Shown here piece by piece: positions 35,289 to 43,530 of a DNA stretch of 64,000 bases. Both the position numbers and the translations under genes were made by a program. The stretch's first letter is position 1, and each line of letters starts with the position of its first letter. The notes beneath the pieces were generated by a model. The model did not search any database and was not told where the DNA came from. It saw only the letters and a list, made by a program, of their open reading frames with translations. The stretch comes from Candidatus Bathyarchaeota archaeon (GTDB taxonomy: Archaea; Thermoproteota; Bathyarchaeia; Bathyarchaeales; Bathycorpusculaceae): NCBI GenBank assembly GCA_026014735.1, contig JAOZHT010000002.1, positions 744,001 to 808,000 of the forward strand, in the 5' to 3' direction.

Positions 35289-37277
35289 TTGAGAAAAACC
35301 TCATCGATCCTGCTGGCAATAACAATTTTGTTTACTCTAGCCGCTTTCCCGATCGCTTCCCCAGCTACCGCACAACCAATAACCATTAACCCAGACGGAA
35401 GCATTAACCCCCCATCGGCACCGCTAAATCGAAACGGCAGCCTCTATACCTTAACCTCCGACCTGAGCAGCCCAATAGATGTAAAATCAAGCAACATAAT
35501 CCTCGACGGCAAAGGGTACACTATAATCGGTGATGGAAGCGCTGTTGCAGTAGAGTTAGAATGCGAAAATGTTACTGTTCAAAATTTTAGGTTGGTTGAT
35601 TGGAAATGTGGCGTTTTGGGCGTTTATGATAATAACACGGTGGAAAACTGCGTTATTAAGGGATGTAGCGATTACGCCCTAAAAATCTACGCTCAATATT
35701 ACATTATAATTGGAAACGACATCGAAAACAATGCTGGCGCAATCTTGATTGGACCGGGCGGACTAAACTATATTGCAGGAAACAAAATAGTCAATAACCA
35801 ACACGGCCTTTGTTTCTACGACTCCGGTAATCTAGTTGTTCAAAACATTATCGAAAACTGCACCAAAAGCGCCGTTGTTCTTATTGCTCAAGCGTGGAAC
35901 CAAATGATTTACAGCAACAACTTCATTAACAACACAGAAGAGCTTGACGATGGAACAATCAGTAATCGCGGAAGACCTGCGCAGAGCCAAATTTTGCCTT
36001 GGGACAACGGTGTAAGTGGCAACTACTGGAGCGACTACACAGAAGAAAAAGACAACTTGGGCATTGGAACAGTGCCAAAGATAATATTTACAAATTATGA
36101 TGTTATCGCTCCGGATTTTAGTTTTTTTGACCGTTACCCCCTTACCTCACAAGTTAATATTGACAAGCCAATTCCAGCTGTGCCATACTACATGACCAAG
36201 CAGGCTGCTGTGGCTCCCAACTTAAGCAGTCAAGCAAAGGCAGTATCTTTCTTTAATGACACAATTGGGCTTGACCTGAAAACGTATACTCCAGTACTTT
36301 CCTCATTTTACGATCAAACCTCTATTGCTCCAGACAAGATGTCGACACCTTTAGCCGGTCAGTCTACTGAATACCTAGAGTATGAGCTTCAAAGTAATGA
36401 GCAAGGACCTGTTGAAGCAAGGGTCATAGTGGTCGATGGCAACCTCGTTTACTGCGATTTGTTCTGTTATGGAAAAATTTTATTTGCCAACAGCAGCTTA
36501 AGCAACAACTCGGAAAAGGCACAAAGCATCCTTCATAACTACTACGTTTGGACTGATGACCCAGAAGTCGAGCAAATGTCACTTAATGTTGGATCCGCGA
36601 ACAGTTCAATTGTGATTTCGAGTAACTTGTTGTTTGTTGGAAGAAATGGAACATGGCAGCATTTTCTCAATTCCTATACTCGGCAGTCATTTGACTGGTA
36701 CCATCACGTTAATGGGGCTGACTATACAGGAGTTGACTTATTTTTTGAAGAAGGAAGAGAAAACATGCATGAAATCTTTTTTTCAGACACCCGATCACTC
36801 TACCAAATAGGAGATTCTTCAATAAGTATTTCAGAGGAGCAGGCAATCGACATTGCAGAAAATTATGTTAAAGGTTATAGCTACAAGGCGCCCCTGGGTG
36901 CAACTGAATCTGCCGTTGTAAGCGGCTTAGAAATTAGTAATGGTTCCACAGCAAGTTTAGCGACAGCTCTGCGGGACCCCAAAACGCTTTTTCCCTGCTG
37001 GGTCGTGCAGGTTCCTCTTGATAAAACCTACCCTGACTACACTAATGCCATAACAGTGAGGGTTTGGGCTGATTCGGGGCGAGTAATGGATGCCCTACGT
37101 CAAGTATCTACTCCTTTGTATGATGAAAATTACGCCTCACTATGGAGGGCATTTTCCTATTTTTCACAGTTGATTGTTATCGGGGCAGTTTTGGTTTTAG
37201 GTGTCGTCTTAGTCATAGTTGGACTTTTGCAAAAAAGAAAAAAGGAAACAGCCCAGCCGTCAAAAATAACCAACTAA
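35289..37277 (+). CDS. Secreted NosD-like beta-helix protein with C-terminal anchor
   Basis: The 662-residue protein has a signal peptide (to about PATAQ). A right-handed beta-helix of NosD/CASH type follows (about 50-300), with repeated N-rich turns (NIILDGKGYTIIGDGSAV, NNTVENCVIKGCSDYALKI, NFINNTEEL) and the family ending NGVSGNYWSDYTEEKDNLGI. A large region of unknown fold (300-630) and a C-terminal membrane helix (VIGAVLVLGVVLVIVGLL) complete it. Such proteins bind glycans at the surface. The coding sequence is more AT-rich than its neighbours. The start is TTG 35289. Confidence 0.78.
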   Translation: MRKTSSILLAITILFTLAAFPIASPATAQPITINPDGSINPPSAPLNRNGSLYTLTSDLSSPIDVKSSNIILDGKGYTIIGDGSAVAVELECENVTVQNFRLVDWKCGVLGVYDNNTVENCVIKGCSDYALKIYAQYYIIIGNDIENNAGAILIGPGGLNYIAGNKIVNNQHGLCFYDSGNLVVQNIIENCTKSAVVLIAQAWNQMIYSNNFINNTEELDDGTISNRGRPAQSQILPWDNGVSGNYWSDYTEEKDNLGIGTVPKIIFTNYDVIAPDFSFFDRYPLTSQVNIDKPIPAVPYYMTKQAAVAPNLSSQAKAVSFFNDTIGLDLKTYTPVLSSFYDQTSIAPDKMSTPLAGQSTEYLEYELQSNEQGPVEARVIVVDGNLVYCDLFCYGKILFANSSLSNNSEKAQSILHNYYVWTDDPEVEQMSLNVGSANSSIVISSNLLFVGRNGTWQHFLNSYTRQSFDWYHHVNGADYTGVDLFFEEGRENMHEIFFSDTRSLYQIGDSSISISEEQAIDIAENYVKGYSYKAPLGATESAVVSGLEISNGSTASLATALRDPKTLFPCWVVQVPLDKTYPDYTNAITVRVWADSGRVMDALRQVSTPLYDENYASLWRAFSYFSQLIVIGAVLVLGVVLVIVGLLQKRKKETAQPSKITN

Positions 37278-37512
37278 ACAGCCGCTAAATCCTTTTTTGG
37301 TCGTAAGGAACTTGAATACTATCGCGGGGTTCTACCCTCTTTTGCGTGTCTATTTGGCGCTGCAGATAGCTATAGTGGCAAGGTTAGCTGGCAAGATTCA
37401 ACGGTACCCATGTATTTAACAGCTAGGCGGGTTTGTCAAGAAATGTAGACTAAGCTTTGTCAAGAAACCTATACAAGAACCCATAAATCCCCATCTAAAT
37501 CCACCTTTAACT

Positions 37513-38352
37513 ATGAACGCTGCTAAGAAGAGTTCCTCTTTGCTCCTGTCCAGCATTCTCCTAACCTTCTTAGCAGCCTCCACTTTCTCCATGCTCCCCG
37601 CGGAGGCAACGGTGACGCCTTCAGTTCCAGCCTTCACCCTTAAACTGGTCAACCACACCTACGACACCGCCGCTACAACCTCCACCGACCCCTACACTGG
37701 TCAACCCGTAACCAACCCGGGCAGTCACATAGAATGGGTAACCGCGGACTTCACCATCATAAATCAGCACTATGATGTCCAGCAAGAAGGCGGCTACAAT
37801 CTGGTCAGCGGGCTCCAGTATGCCCTTCGGTACAGAGGGCACTTCTCTGACCAAAACTGGATTCCCCTAAACTATGCTGGAAGCTACCGTTTCCCAAGCC
37901 AAGATGAAGCCCAAACCGTGATTTCAGTGGGCATAAACATGGATTCAAGGGCAGATTTCCTATTGCCCTATGACCAAAAACCCAACTACCAAATCGAGGT
38001 TACCGCGGGCGGCACAGTGGATTTCCAGGTTCAAGCCCTAATAGGCACCGCCAGCCATAATCCCCTGATTCCCTTTAGCGGATGGGTGTTTAATGGAACA
38101 GAAAGCGGCTGGAGCAGCCCCCAAACCGTAGCCCTTGGAGAGACGATAAACTACCCGTTACCAAACGTGCTAGCTGACTTTGCAGACCCCTCGACTTCCA
38201 TGGCGCCCCATTTTCAAACGAACGGTTTAGAGGGGACCGATTTGTGGATGGTTTGCACGGTGGTGTCGGTTGCCGCCGTGGCTGTGCTGGTTGCAGTTGT
38301 GTTTATTTTGTTGCAGAGCAAGAAGGCAAACAGTAGAGGCGGCAGCGGCTAA
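37513..38352 (+). CDS. Surface protein with C-terminal membrane anchor
   Basis: The 279-residue protein has a signal peptide (to about PAEATV), a beta-rich extracellular part (FTLKLVNHTYDTAATTSTDP, GSHIEWVTADFTI, GGTVDFQVQALIG) and a C-terminal helix (VVSVAAVAVLVAVVFILLQ) with a basic end. I do not recognise a named domain; a very similar architecture is common in surface proteins of this group. It follows the NosD-like gene by 235 bp that hold no ORF. Confidence 0.6.
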   Translation: MNAAKKSSSLLLSSILLTFLAASTFSMLPAEATVTPSVPAFTLKLVNHTYDTAATTSTDPYTGQPVTNPGSHIEWVTADFTIINQHYDVQQEGGYNLVSGLQYALRYRGHFSDQNWIPLNYAGSYRFPSQDEAQTVISVGINMDSRADFLLPYDQKPNYQIEVTAGGTVDFQVQALIGTASHNPLIPFSGWVFNGTESGWSSPQTVALGETINYPLPNVLADFADPSTSMAPHFQTNGLEGTDLWMVCTVVSVAAVAVLVAVVFILLQSKKANSRGGSG

Positions 38353-38365
38353 CTCGCGCGGCAGA

Positions 38366-38429
38366 TGCATGCCAGCAGCCAATAGCAGCCTGCAGGTGCA
38401 GGGGAAAAGCTGCCTCTGCTGTGCATGCA
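38366..38429. other. Structured intergenic hairpin
   Basis: TGCATGC-C-AGCAG (38366-38378) pairs with CTGCT-GT-GCATGCA (38416-38429), giving 12 base pairs with a small internal loop. Inside, GCAGC/GCTGC and CTGC/GCAG can form further stems. The element stands 13 bp after the stop of the surface protein gene. It may be an RNA terminator or a small structured RNA; there is no protein frame. Confidence 0.5.
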
Positions 38430-38460
38430 ATCAGAGGATGGGTCAACAAGCCCGCATTCG

Positions 38461-38504
38461 TCTACCCTATATATAGAGGGGGGGTAGAGGTGGCAGAGCA
38501 ACAG
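38461..38504. repeat. TATA/G7 element, copy 1, behind the fluoride operon
   Basis: TATATATA (38468-38475) is followed by GA, seven Gs (38478-38484), TAGAGG and AGCAACAG (38497-38504). TCTACCC (38461-38467) and GGGTAGA (38482-38488) form a 7-bp inverted repeat. The element touches the stop codon of the DUF190 gene, the last gene of the fluoride operon. Very similar copies follow the arsenic operon at 52089-52130 and 52143-52184. Confidence 0.65.
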
Positions 38505-38816
38505 TTAGATGACGTAGGTTTCCTGTATGGTGACTAAGCCGTCGTCGCCCACGATTTGCTTAAGCTCAGATAGCAGCGGCTCCAGCTTCTCCTCTTGGTC
38601 CACAACCTCGATGATCAGAGGCATATTCACCGTGACTCCTTCAAGACGCAAAGTGGATTTGCCCCGTTTGCCAAAGCCATTCACACCCGTCCAAACCGTC
38701 GCGCCCTCTACGCCTGCCTTGCGCAGAAAATCCATAATCAGGTCCTGAAGCCGTTTGCCGCCTACTTCATCGTTGCGTTTGATGCGAATCGTTAAATCCC
38801 ACATTTTCTGCCTCAA
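38505..38816 (-). CDS. DUF190 family protein, partner of the fluoride channel
   Basis: The 103-residue PII-like (GlnB-fold) protein belongs to DUF190, often encoded beside CrcB: RIKRNDEVGGKRLQDLIMDF, GATVWTGVNGFGKRG, then VNMPLIIEVVDQEEKL. It probably senses or regulates fluoride export. It overlaps crcB by 4 bp and is the last gene of the operon; the G-rich element directly follows it. Confidence 0.85.
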   Translation of the reverse strand: MRQKMWDLTIRIKRNDEVGGKRLQDLIMDFLRKAGVEGATVWTGVNGFGKRGKSTLRLEGVTVNMPLIIEVVDQEEKLEPLLSELKQIVGDDGLVTIQETYVI

Positions 38817-39202
38817 CGAATCAGCCTCTCCATCACGGCGTCGCCCAGCAATCTGCCGCCGACCAAGGCGCCAAGCGACAAGCCGACGTTTGCTAGGATA
38901 TTGAGTGCCATCAGCATTAAACGGTTGCTCTCCAGCAGATTGGTGGTTTCCAGCGCAAACGAGGACATCGTGGTGAAGGAGCCGCAGAAACCCACCGCTG
39001 CAAACAACGTGTATTTCGCATCCAAATTAAACGCCACCGACAGCACCGAGAACACCCCCAAAATAAAGCTGCCCAAAACGTTAACCACCAAAACATTCAG
39101 GGGTAACCCATAGAACGCCACAGGAGACTCCACCATGCGGTACCGCAGAAACGCGCCTACCACCGCACCCGCCGCCAAGAGAGCAAACTCAATCCACTTC
39201 AT
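38813..39202 (-). CDS. crcB: Fluoride channel CrcB/Fluc
   Basis: The 129-residue protein has four membrane helices with the Fluc signatures GAVVGAFLRYRM, NVLGSFILGVFS and GFCGSFTTMSSFALET. Two subunits form a channel that lets fluoride out. The single-gene form suggests a homodimer. It overlaps the DUF190 gene by 4 bp. I see no fluoride riboswitch upstream. Confidence 0.92.
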   Translation of the reverse strand: MKWIEFALLAAGAVVGAFLRYRMVESPVAFYGLPLNVLVVNVLGSFILGVFSVLSVAFNLDAKYTLFAAVGFCGSFTTMSSFALETTNLLESNRLMLMALNILANVGLSLGALVGGRLLGDAVMERLIR

Positions 39203-39342
39203 GCTTTACCATCCATTTTTGCGGTAGGCATTATCAGCATCCCTTTGGCTGCGGTTCTGGCGTCTGCCACGGCTAATGCCATAGCCAAAACAAAAGCCGC
39301 AGTAAATGTATTAAAACCTTCCCAGCCAGCATTCAGCGCCAA
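39199..39342 (-). CDS. Possible 47-residue ORF overlapping the crcB start
   Basis: A frame from TTG 39342 to TGA 39199 encodes 47 residues with a hydrophobic middle (FTAAFVLAMALAVADA). Its TGA overlaps the crcB ATG by the four bases typical of coupled genes. The frame is open upstream to 39381 without ATG or GTG. It could be a leader peptide, a small membrane protein or chance. No strong ribosome binding site is seen. Confidence 0.3.
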   Translation of the reverse strand: MALNAGWEGFNTFTAAFVLAMALAVADARTAAKGMLIMPTAKMDGKA

Positions 39343-39428
39343 ATATGCAACCTGGGCAGATACGGCAGCTTCTGGTGTGGGCTAATCCTTAATAGGCTAA
39401 ACCAAAATATTGAGCCAGAGGAGCAAAC

Positions 39429-40355
39429 ATGGCAGCGCAACCATCGGATCTGGCAGTGGTGGGGCATTTCTCAGTTGACACCCTGGTGCTGCCAACCCGC
39501 AAAGCCCCCTTCACAGTTTTAGGTGGAGCAGCAGCATACACTGCCTTCGCCGCCAAACATCTCGACGCATCCGCAAGCGTCATCAGCAGAGTCGGCTCAG
39601 GCTTCCCCCAAGCGTACCTGTGGTGGCTACAGCAGGAAGGCATCGACGTATCCGCCGTCACCTTCCACCCCGAGGAAGCCACAACAGCCTATGAACTAAC
39701 CTACGGCGTGGATTTTGCCGAACGCACCCTTAAACTCAAAAGCAAAGGCGCACCCCTAAACGCAGAGGACATCCCAAGGGGCTTCCGCGCCAAAGCAATC
39801 CACCTGGCTCCCATAGCCAACGAAATCAGCCTCGAAGTCGCCATGCAACTCAAAGCCTGCGCAGACACACTCTGCTTAGATCCGCAGGGAATGACCCGAT
39901 GTTTCGACGAGCAAGGAAACGTCCATGACGGCGCAATGGTGGATAACGAAATTTTTGGTTTAATCAACATCTTCAAGTCCTCCCAAAACGAAATCTTCAC
40001 CCTCACAGGCGAAAGCGAACTCAAACCCGCCATCCGCGTCCTCCATGACATCGGGGTAGAAACAGTCATCGTCACCATGGGCGCGAAGGGATCGGTGCTC
40101 TCGTTGGGTGGCGCACAATACAACGTCGCGGCATGCCCCTCGCAGGTAGTGGTGGATCCCACTGGGGCAGGAGATGTTTTCATCGGCGCCTTCCTTGCTG
40201 AGTATCTGCGCCAGAAAGAGACGCTCTGGTGCGCATCAGTGGGCTCCGCAGCTGCTTCATTGGTGGTGGAAGGCATTGGCTCAACCTACTTTGGCAGCAA
40301 AGAGGAGGTTTACCGCAGAGCCAATCTACTCTACGAAAAGGAACTTAAGCAATAG
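39429..40355 (+). CDS. PfkB-family sugar or nucleoside kinase
   Basis: The 308-residue protein is a ribokinase-like kinase: VVGHFSVDTL at the N-terminus, LGGAAAYTAFAAKHL for substrate binding, TMGAKGSVL and DPTGAGDVF (from residue 243, catalytic base Asp249). A substrate cannot be fixed; archaeal members use ribose, nucleosides, ADP-ribose-like sugars or inositol. It is 38 bp from a small zinc-protein gene and may share a transcript with it. Confidence 0.84.
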   Translation: MAAQPSDLAVVGHFSVDTLVLPTRKAPFTVLGGAAAYTAFAAKHLDASASVISRVGSGFPQAYLWWLQQEGIDVSAVTFHPEEATTAYELTYGVDFAERTLKLKSKGAPLNAEDIPRGFRAKAIHLAPIANEISLEVAMQLKACADTLCLDPQGMTRCFDEQGNVHDGAMVDNEIFGLINIFKSSQNEIFTLTGESELKPAIRVLHDIGVETVIVTMGAKGSVLSLGGAQYNVAACPSQVVVDPTGAGDVFIGAFLAEYLRQKETLWCASVGSAAASLVVEGIGSTYFGSKEEVYRRANLLYEKELKQ

Positions 40356-40393
40356 CCATATAACAGCGTAGTTAAACACTGATAGTTTGAGAC

Positions 40394-40600
40394 GTGATTT
40401 GTTTGGGTCGCATAGAGAAAGGCGAAAAATGCAGCGTCTGCGGCGCAGAAGCACTCCGCTCCTTATCCGCGGATAAAGTGAAAGCAGCCGGCATGAAGGC
40501 TGGCAACGATAAACGTGCGTATCTCTGCAAGGAACACTACAAGGAATACAAGAAGAAAAGCAAGAAAGAAAAGACCCTTGACAAATGGCGCTATGGTTAA
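40394..40600 (+). CDS. Small putative zinc-binding protein
   Basis: The 68-residue protein has CSVCGAEALRSLS near the N-terminus and YLCKEHYKEYKKKSKKEK at the end: two cysteines plus a Cys-His pair that could bind one zinc, followed by a strongly basic tail. The start is GTG 40394. It lies 15 bp upstream of thrS and may be co-transcribed. RNA binding is a guess from charge. Confidence 0.62.
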   Translation: MICLGRIEKGEKCSVCGAEALRSLSADKVKAAGMKAGNDKRAYLCKEHYKEYKKKSKKEKTLDKWRYG

Positions 40601-40615
40601 GAGGCAGATTATTCT

Positions 40616-42517
40616 ATGCGGATTTTGCAACTTCACTCTAACTACATCAACTTCAAACCCATAGAGAAAGAAATCAACATCGCTGAGGAAGCCTCCAAAG
40701 AGGAAACCCGAGTTGAAGAAGTCGTGGTGCTCTTCATCGCCGTCGAGGAAGGAGACAACGCCTCGCTGGCGCAGAAAGCCATCGATGACGCACGCGCTTT
40801 TCTAGGCAAACTCAAAGTTAACCGCATCCTCATTTACCCCTTCGCGCACCTCAGCAGCAACCTCTCCCAGCCCTCACAGGCTCTCGCCATAATCAAAGAC
40901 ATGGAAGCCTACGCCAAGCAGAAGGGCATAGAAACATACCGCGCACCCTTCGGCTGGAACAAGCAATTCACCATCTCCATTAAAGGTCATCCGCTGGCTG
41001 AGATGGCACGCAGCTACGCTCCCCAAGCAGCCGCATCAGCGCAGGCTCAGGTGCCCTGCGAAGGCAAAAAAGAGGAGGAACCCGTTTCTGCGGCGCTTAA
41101 AGCCGAGGACACCATGAAATCCTACTGGCATGTCCTGCAAACCGACGGCTCACTTGTGCCCGTTGAGGAATTCAAGTTCAAGGGACATGGCAACCTCCAG
41201 AAATTCAGCAACTACGAAATAAAGAAAACCCGCGCAGTCACAGCGATGCCACCGCATGTTCCACTCATGAAGCGCCTCGAAATCGCTGATTATGAACCCG
41301 GAAGCGACCCCGGCAACATCCGCTGGTACCCCAAAGGACGCATGATGAAATCGCTGCTTGAGCAGTACGTGAGCGCACGCGTGGCAGAATACGGCGGAAT
41401 GGAAGTCGAAACCCCCATCATGTATGACTTCAACCACCCCAGCCTCTCCAGCTACCTTAACCGCTTCCCCGCCCGCCAATACGTGCTTAAATCTGAGGAT
41501 AAAGAGCTGTTTCTGCGGTTCGCCGCCTGCTTTGGGCAGTTCTTGATGGCTCATGACGCCCAGTTCAGCTACAAGCAGATGCCTGTTAAACTCTACGAGC
41601 TTACCCGCTACAGTTTCCGCCGGGAAAAAAGCGGCGAAGTCGTGGGGCTTAAGCGGCTCCGCGCCTTCACGATGCCGGATTGCCATGCCTTCTGCACGGA
41701 CCTTGAGCAGGCAAAGAAGGAGTTCATGGTGCGCTTTGACCTGTGCCTGAGCGTGCTAGACAGCATTGGCTTGGTAAAAGACGACTATGAAATCGCGATG
41801 CGCTTCACCAAGGACTTCTACGCTGAAAACAAAGACTTCATCACTGGCTTGGTGGCGAAATTCGGCAAACCCATTCTCGCTGAAGTGTGGAATGAACGCT
41901 TCTTCTACTTCGCCCTGAAATGGGACCTAAACTTCGTGGACAACCAGGACAAAGCCGCTGCGCTCAGCACTGACCAAATCGACGTGGAAAACGCTAAACG
42001 CTACGGCATAACCTACGTGGACGAGAAAGGCGAAAAGCAGTACCCGCTGATTCTTCATTGCAGCCCAAGCGGCGCCATCGAACGAGACATATACGCGCTC
42101 CTTGAGAAGGCTTACCGCGAGCAGATGACGGGGAAAGCGCCTATGCTGCCGCTTTGGCTATCGCCAACTCAGGTGCGGCTGATTCCAATATCCGACAAGT
42201 TCCTCGACAAAGTAGGGGAAATCGCAAAAGAAATCGCCCAGCACTGCATCCGCGTGGACATCGATGACTCAGCCTCGACGCTTCAGAAGAAAATCCGTGA
42301 AGCAGAGCAGGAATGGGTGCCCTACACCGTGGTGGTGGGGGAGAAAGAAGTTGAGTCGGGGTTGCTTTCGGTGCGTGACCGCGAAGTGCGTGGTAAACAG
42401 GAAGCGCTCTCGGTGCATCAGCTGGTTGAGAAGGTGTCAGAGAAAACCTTTGGCAAACCCTTTAAGCCGCTGCCGCTGCCCATGTACCTCTCTAAGCGTC
42501 CGCAGTTCCACGGCTAA
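40616..42517 (+). CDS. thrS: Threonyl-tRNA synthetase, archaeal type
   Basis: The 633-residue enzyme charges tRNA-Thr. The N-terminal 140 residues form the archaeal D-aminoacyl-deacylase-like editing domain (MRILQLHSNYINFKPIEKE, GHPLAEMARSYAP) that removes serine. The class II catalytic domain follows (WYPKGRMMKSLLEQYV, RFPARQYVLKSEDKELFLRF, YSFRREKSGEV), then the anticodon-binding domain (about 520-633; WLSPTQVRLIPIS). tRNA-Thr(GGT) is encoded later in this window. Confidence 0.95.
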   Translation: MRILQLHSNYINFKPIEKEINIAEEASKEETRVEEVVVLFIAVEEGDNASLAQKAIDDARAFLGKLKVNRILIYPFAHLSSNLSQPSQALAIIKDMEAYAKQKGIETYRAPFGWNKQFTISIKGHPLAEMARSYAPQAAASAQAQVPCEGKKEEEPVSAALKAEDTMKSYWHVLQTDGSLVPVEEFKFKGHGNLQKFSNYEIKKTRAVTAMPPHVPLMKRLEIADYEPGSDPGNIRWYPKGRMMKSLLEQYVSARVAEYGGMEVETPIMYDFNHPSLSSYLNRFPARQYVLKSEDKELFLRFAACFGQFLMAHDAQFSYKQMPVKLYELTRYSFRREKSGEVVGLKRLRAFTMPDCHAFCTDLEQAKKEFMVRFDLCLSVLDSIGLVKDDYEIAMRFTKDFYAENKDFITGLVAKFGKPILAEVWNERFFYFALKWDLNFVDNQDKAAALSTDQIDVENAKRYGITYVDEKGEKQYPLILHCSPSGAIERDIYALLEKAYREQMTGKAPMLPLWLSPTQVRLIPISDKFLDKVGEIAKEIAQHCIRVDIDDSASTLQKKIREAEQEWVPYTVVVGEKEVESGLLSVRDREVRGKQEALSVHQLVEKVSEKTFGKPFKPLPLPMYLSKRPQFHG

Positions 42518-42535
42518 ATAAAACCTGCCTAAATG

Positions 42536-42573
42536 AATCGTATGTATCGCAGAGATAATGTATATGTACGATT
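42536..42573. promoter_or_regulatory. Inverted repeat around the ilvE promoter
   Basis: AATCGTA (42536-42542) and TACGATT (42567-42573) flank an AT-rich TATA-like stretch (ATAATGTATATG). The ilvE ATG is 39 bp downstream. The layout fits a repressor site over the promoter. Confidence 0.4.
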
Positions 42574-42611
42574 GGACAATATGAAAAAGCAATCCAAGAA
42601 GGAATAAACAA

Positions 42612-43499
42612 ATGAGCAACGAATTGCAAATCTACATAGACGGCAAATACTTCCCAAAATCAGAAGCCAAAATCAGCGTCTATGACCACGGGTTCCTCTA
42701 CGGCGACGGCGTGTTCGAGGGAATCCGCGCCTACAACGGCTACGTGTTCAAACTTAAAGAACACATAGACCGCCTATACCGAAGCGCCCACGCCATAATG
42801 CTAAACATCCCCCTGTCCAAAGAGCAGATGGTAGAAGCAGTCGTTGAGACCCTGCGCAGAAACGGCATGAAAGACAGCTACATCCGCCTCGTCGTTTCAC
42901 GCGGCGTCGGCGACCTCGGGCTGGATCCCCGTAAATGCCCCAAATCCAGCGTAATCATTATCGCTGACTCAATAAACATCAAAGCAGGCAACGCCAAAGA
43001 AGTCGGCGTCACAGCCGTGTTCACTTGGGTCCGCAGAAACCCCGTTGACGCGACGACCCACGAAGTTAAATCCCTCAACTACCTTAACAGCGTGCTTGGC
43101 AAAATCGAAGCCAACGCATACGGAGCCGACGAAGCCATCTGTCTTGAACCCGGCAGCGGCTTAGTCGCGGAGGGAGTCGGCGAAAACGTCTTCATCGTCA
43201 AAGGCGATCAAGTCCTCACCCCGCCCAGCAGCACCGGCGCCTTGGAAGGCATCACCTCAGACGCCATAATTGCACTCTGCGAGAAACTCAAAATCAAAGT
43301 CACGGCCACCAACCTTACGCCCTTTATGATATTCACCGCCGACGAAGCCTTCTTCACGGGAACCGCCATGGAAGTGGTGCCAATCCGAGAAGTCAACAAA
43401 CGCGTAATCGGCGACGGCAAACCCGGCTCAGTCACCAAGCGGCTGATGGCTGAGTTCCACAAAATAATCGAAGATCCAGCTAACGGAACAAAAATCTAA
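42612..43499 (+). CDS. ilvE: Branched-chain amino acid aminotransferase
   Basis: The 295-residue fold-IV PLP enzyme swaps the amino group between glutamate and branched-chain 2-oxo acids. Motifs: DHGFLYGDGVFEGIRAYNG, the PLP lysine in HEVKSLNYLNS (Lys153), EGVGENVFIVKG and FFTGTAMEVVPI. The length is normal. It is convergent with another aminotransferase gene 31 bp away. Confidence 0.93.
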   Translation: MSNELQIYIDGKYFPKSEAKISVYDHGFLYGDGVFEGIRAYNGYVFKLKEHIDRLYRSAHAIMLNIPLSKEQMVEAVVETLRRNGMKDSYIRLVVSRGVGDLGLDPRKCPKSSVIIIADSINIKAGNAKEVGVTAVFTWVRRNPVDATTHEVKSLNYLNSVLGKIEANAYGADEAICLEPGSGLVAEGVGENVFIVKGDQVLTPPSSTGALEGITSDAIIALCEKLKIKVTATNLTPFMIFTADEAFFTGTAMEVVPIREVNKRVIGDGKPGSVTKRLMAEFHKIIEDPANGTKI

Positions 43500-43530
43500 A
43501 AAAGTAAGCCGTAGCTTGCCGCTGCGGTTT

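Noticed and set aside
39203-39428. Fluoride riboswitch upstream of crcB
   Set aside because: I looked for the conserved pseudoknot pattern and could not find it; the space instead holds a possible short ORF.
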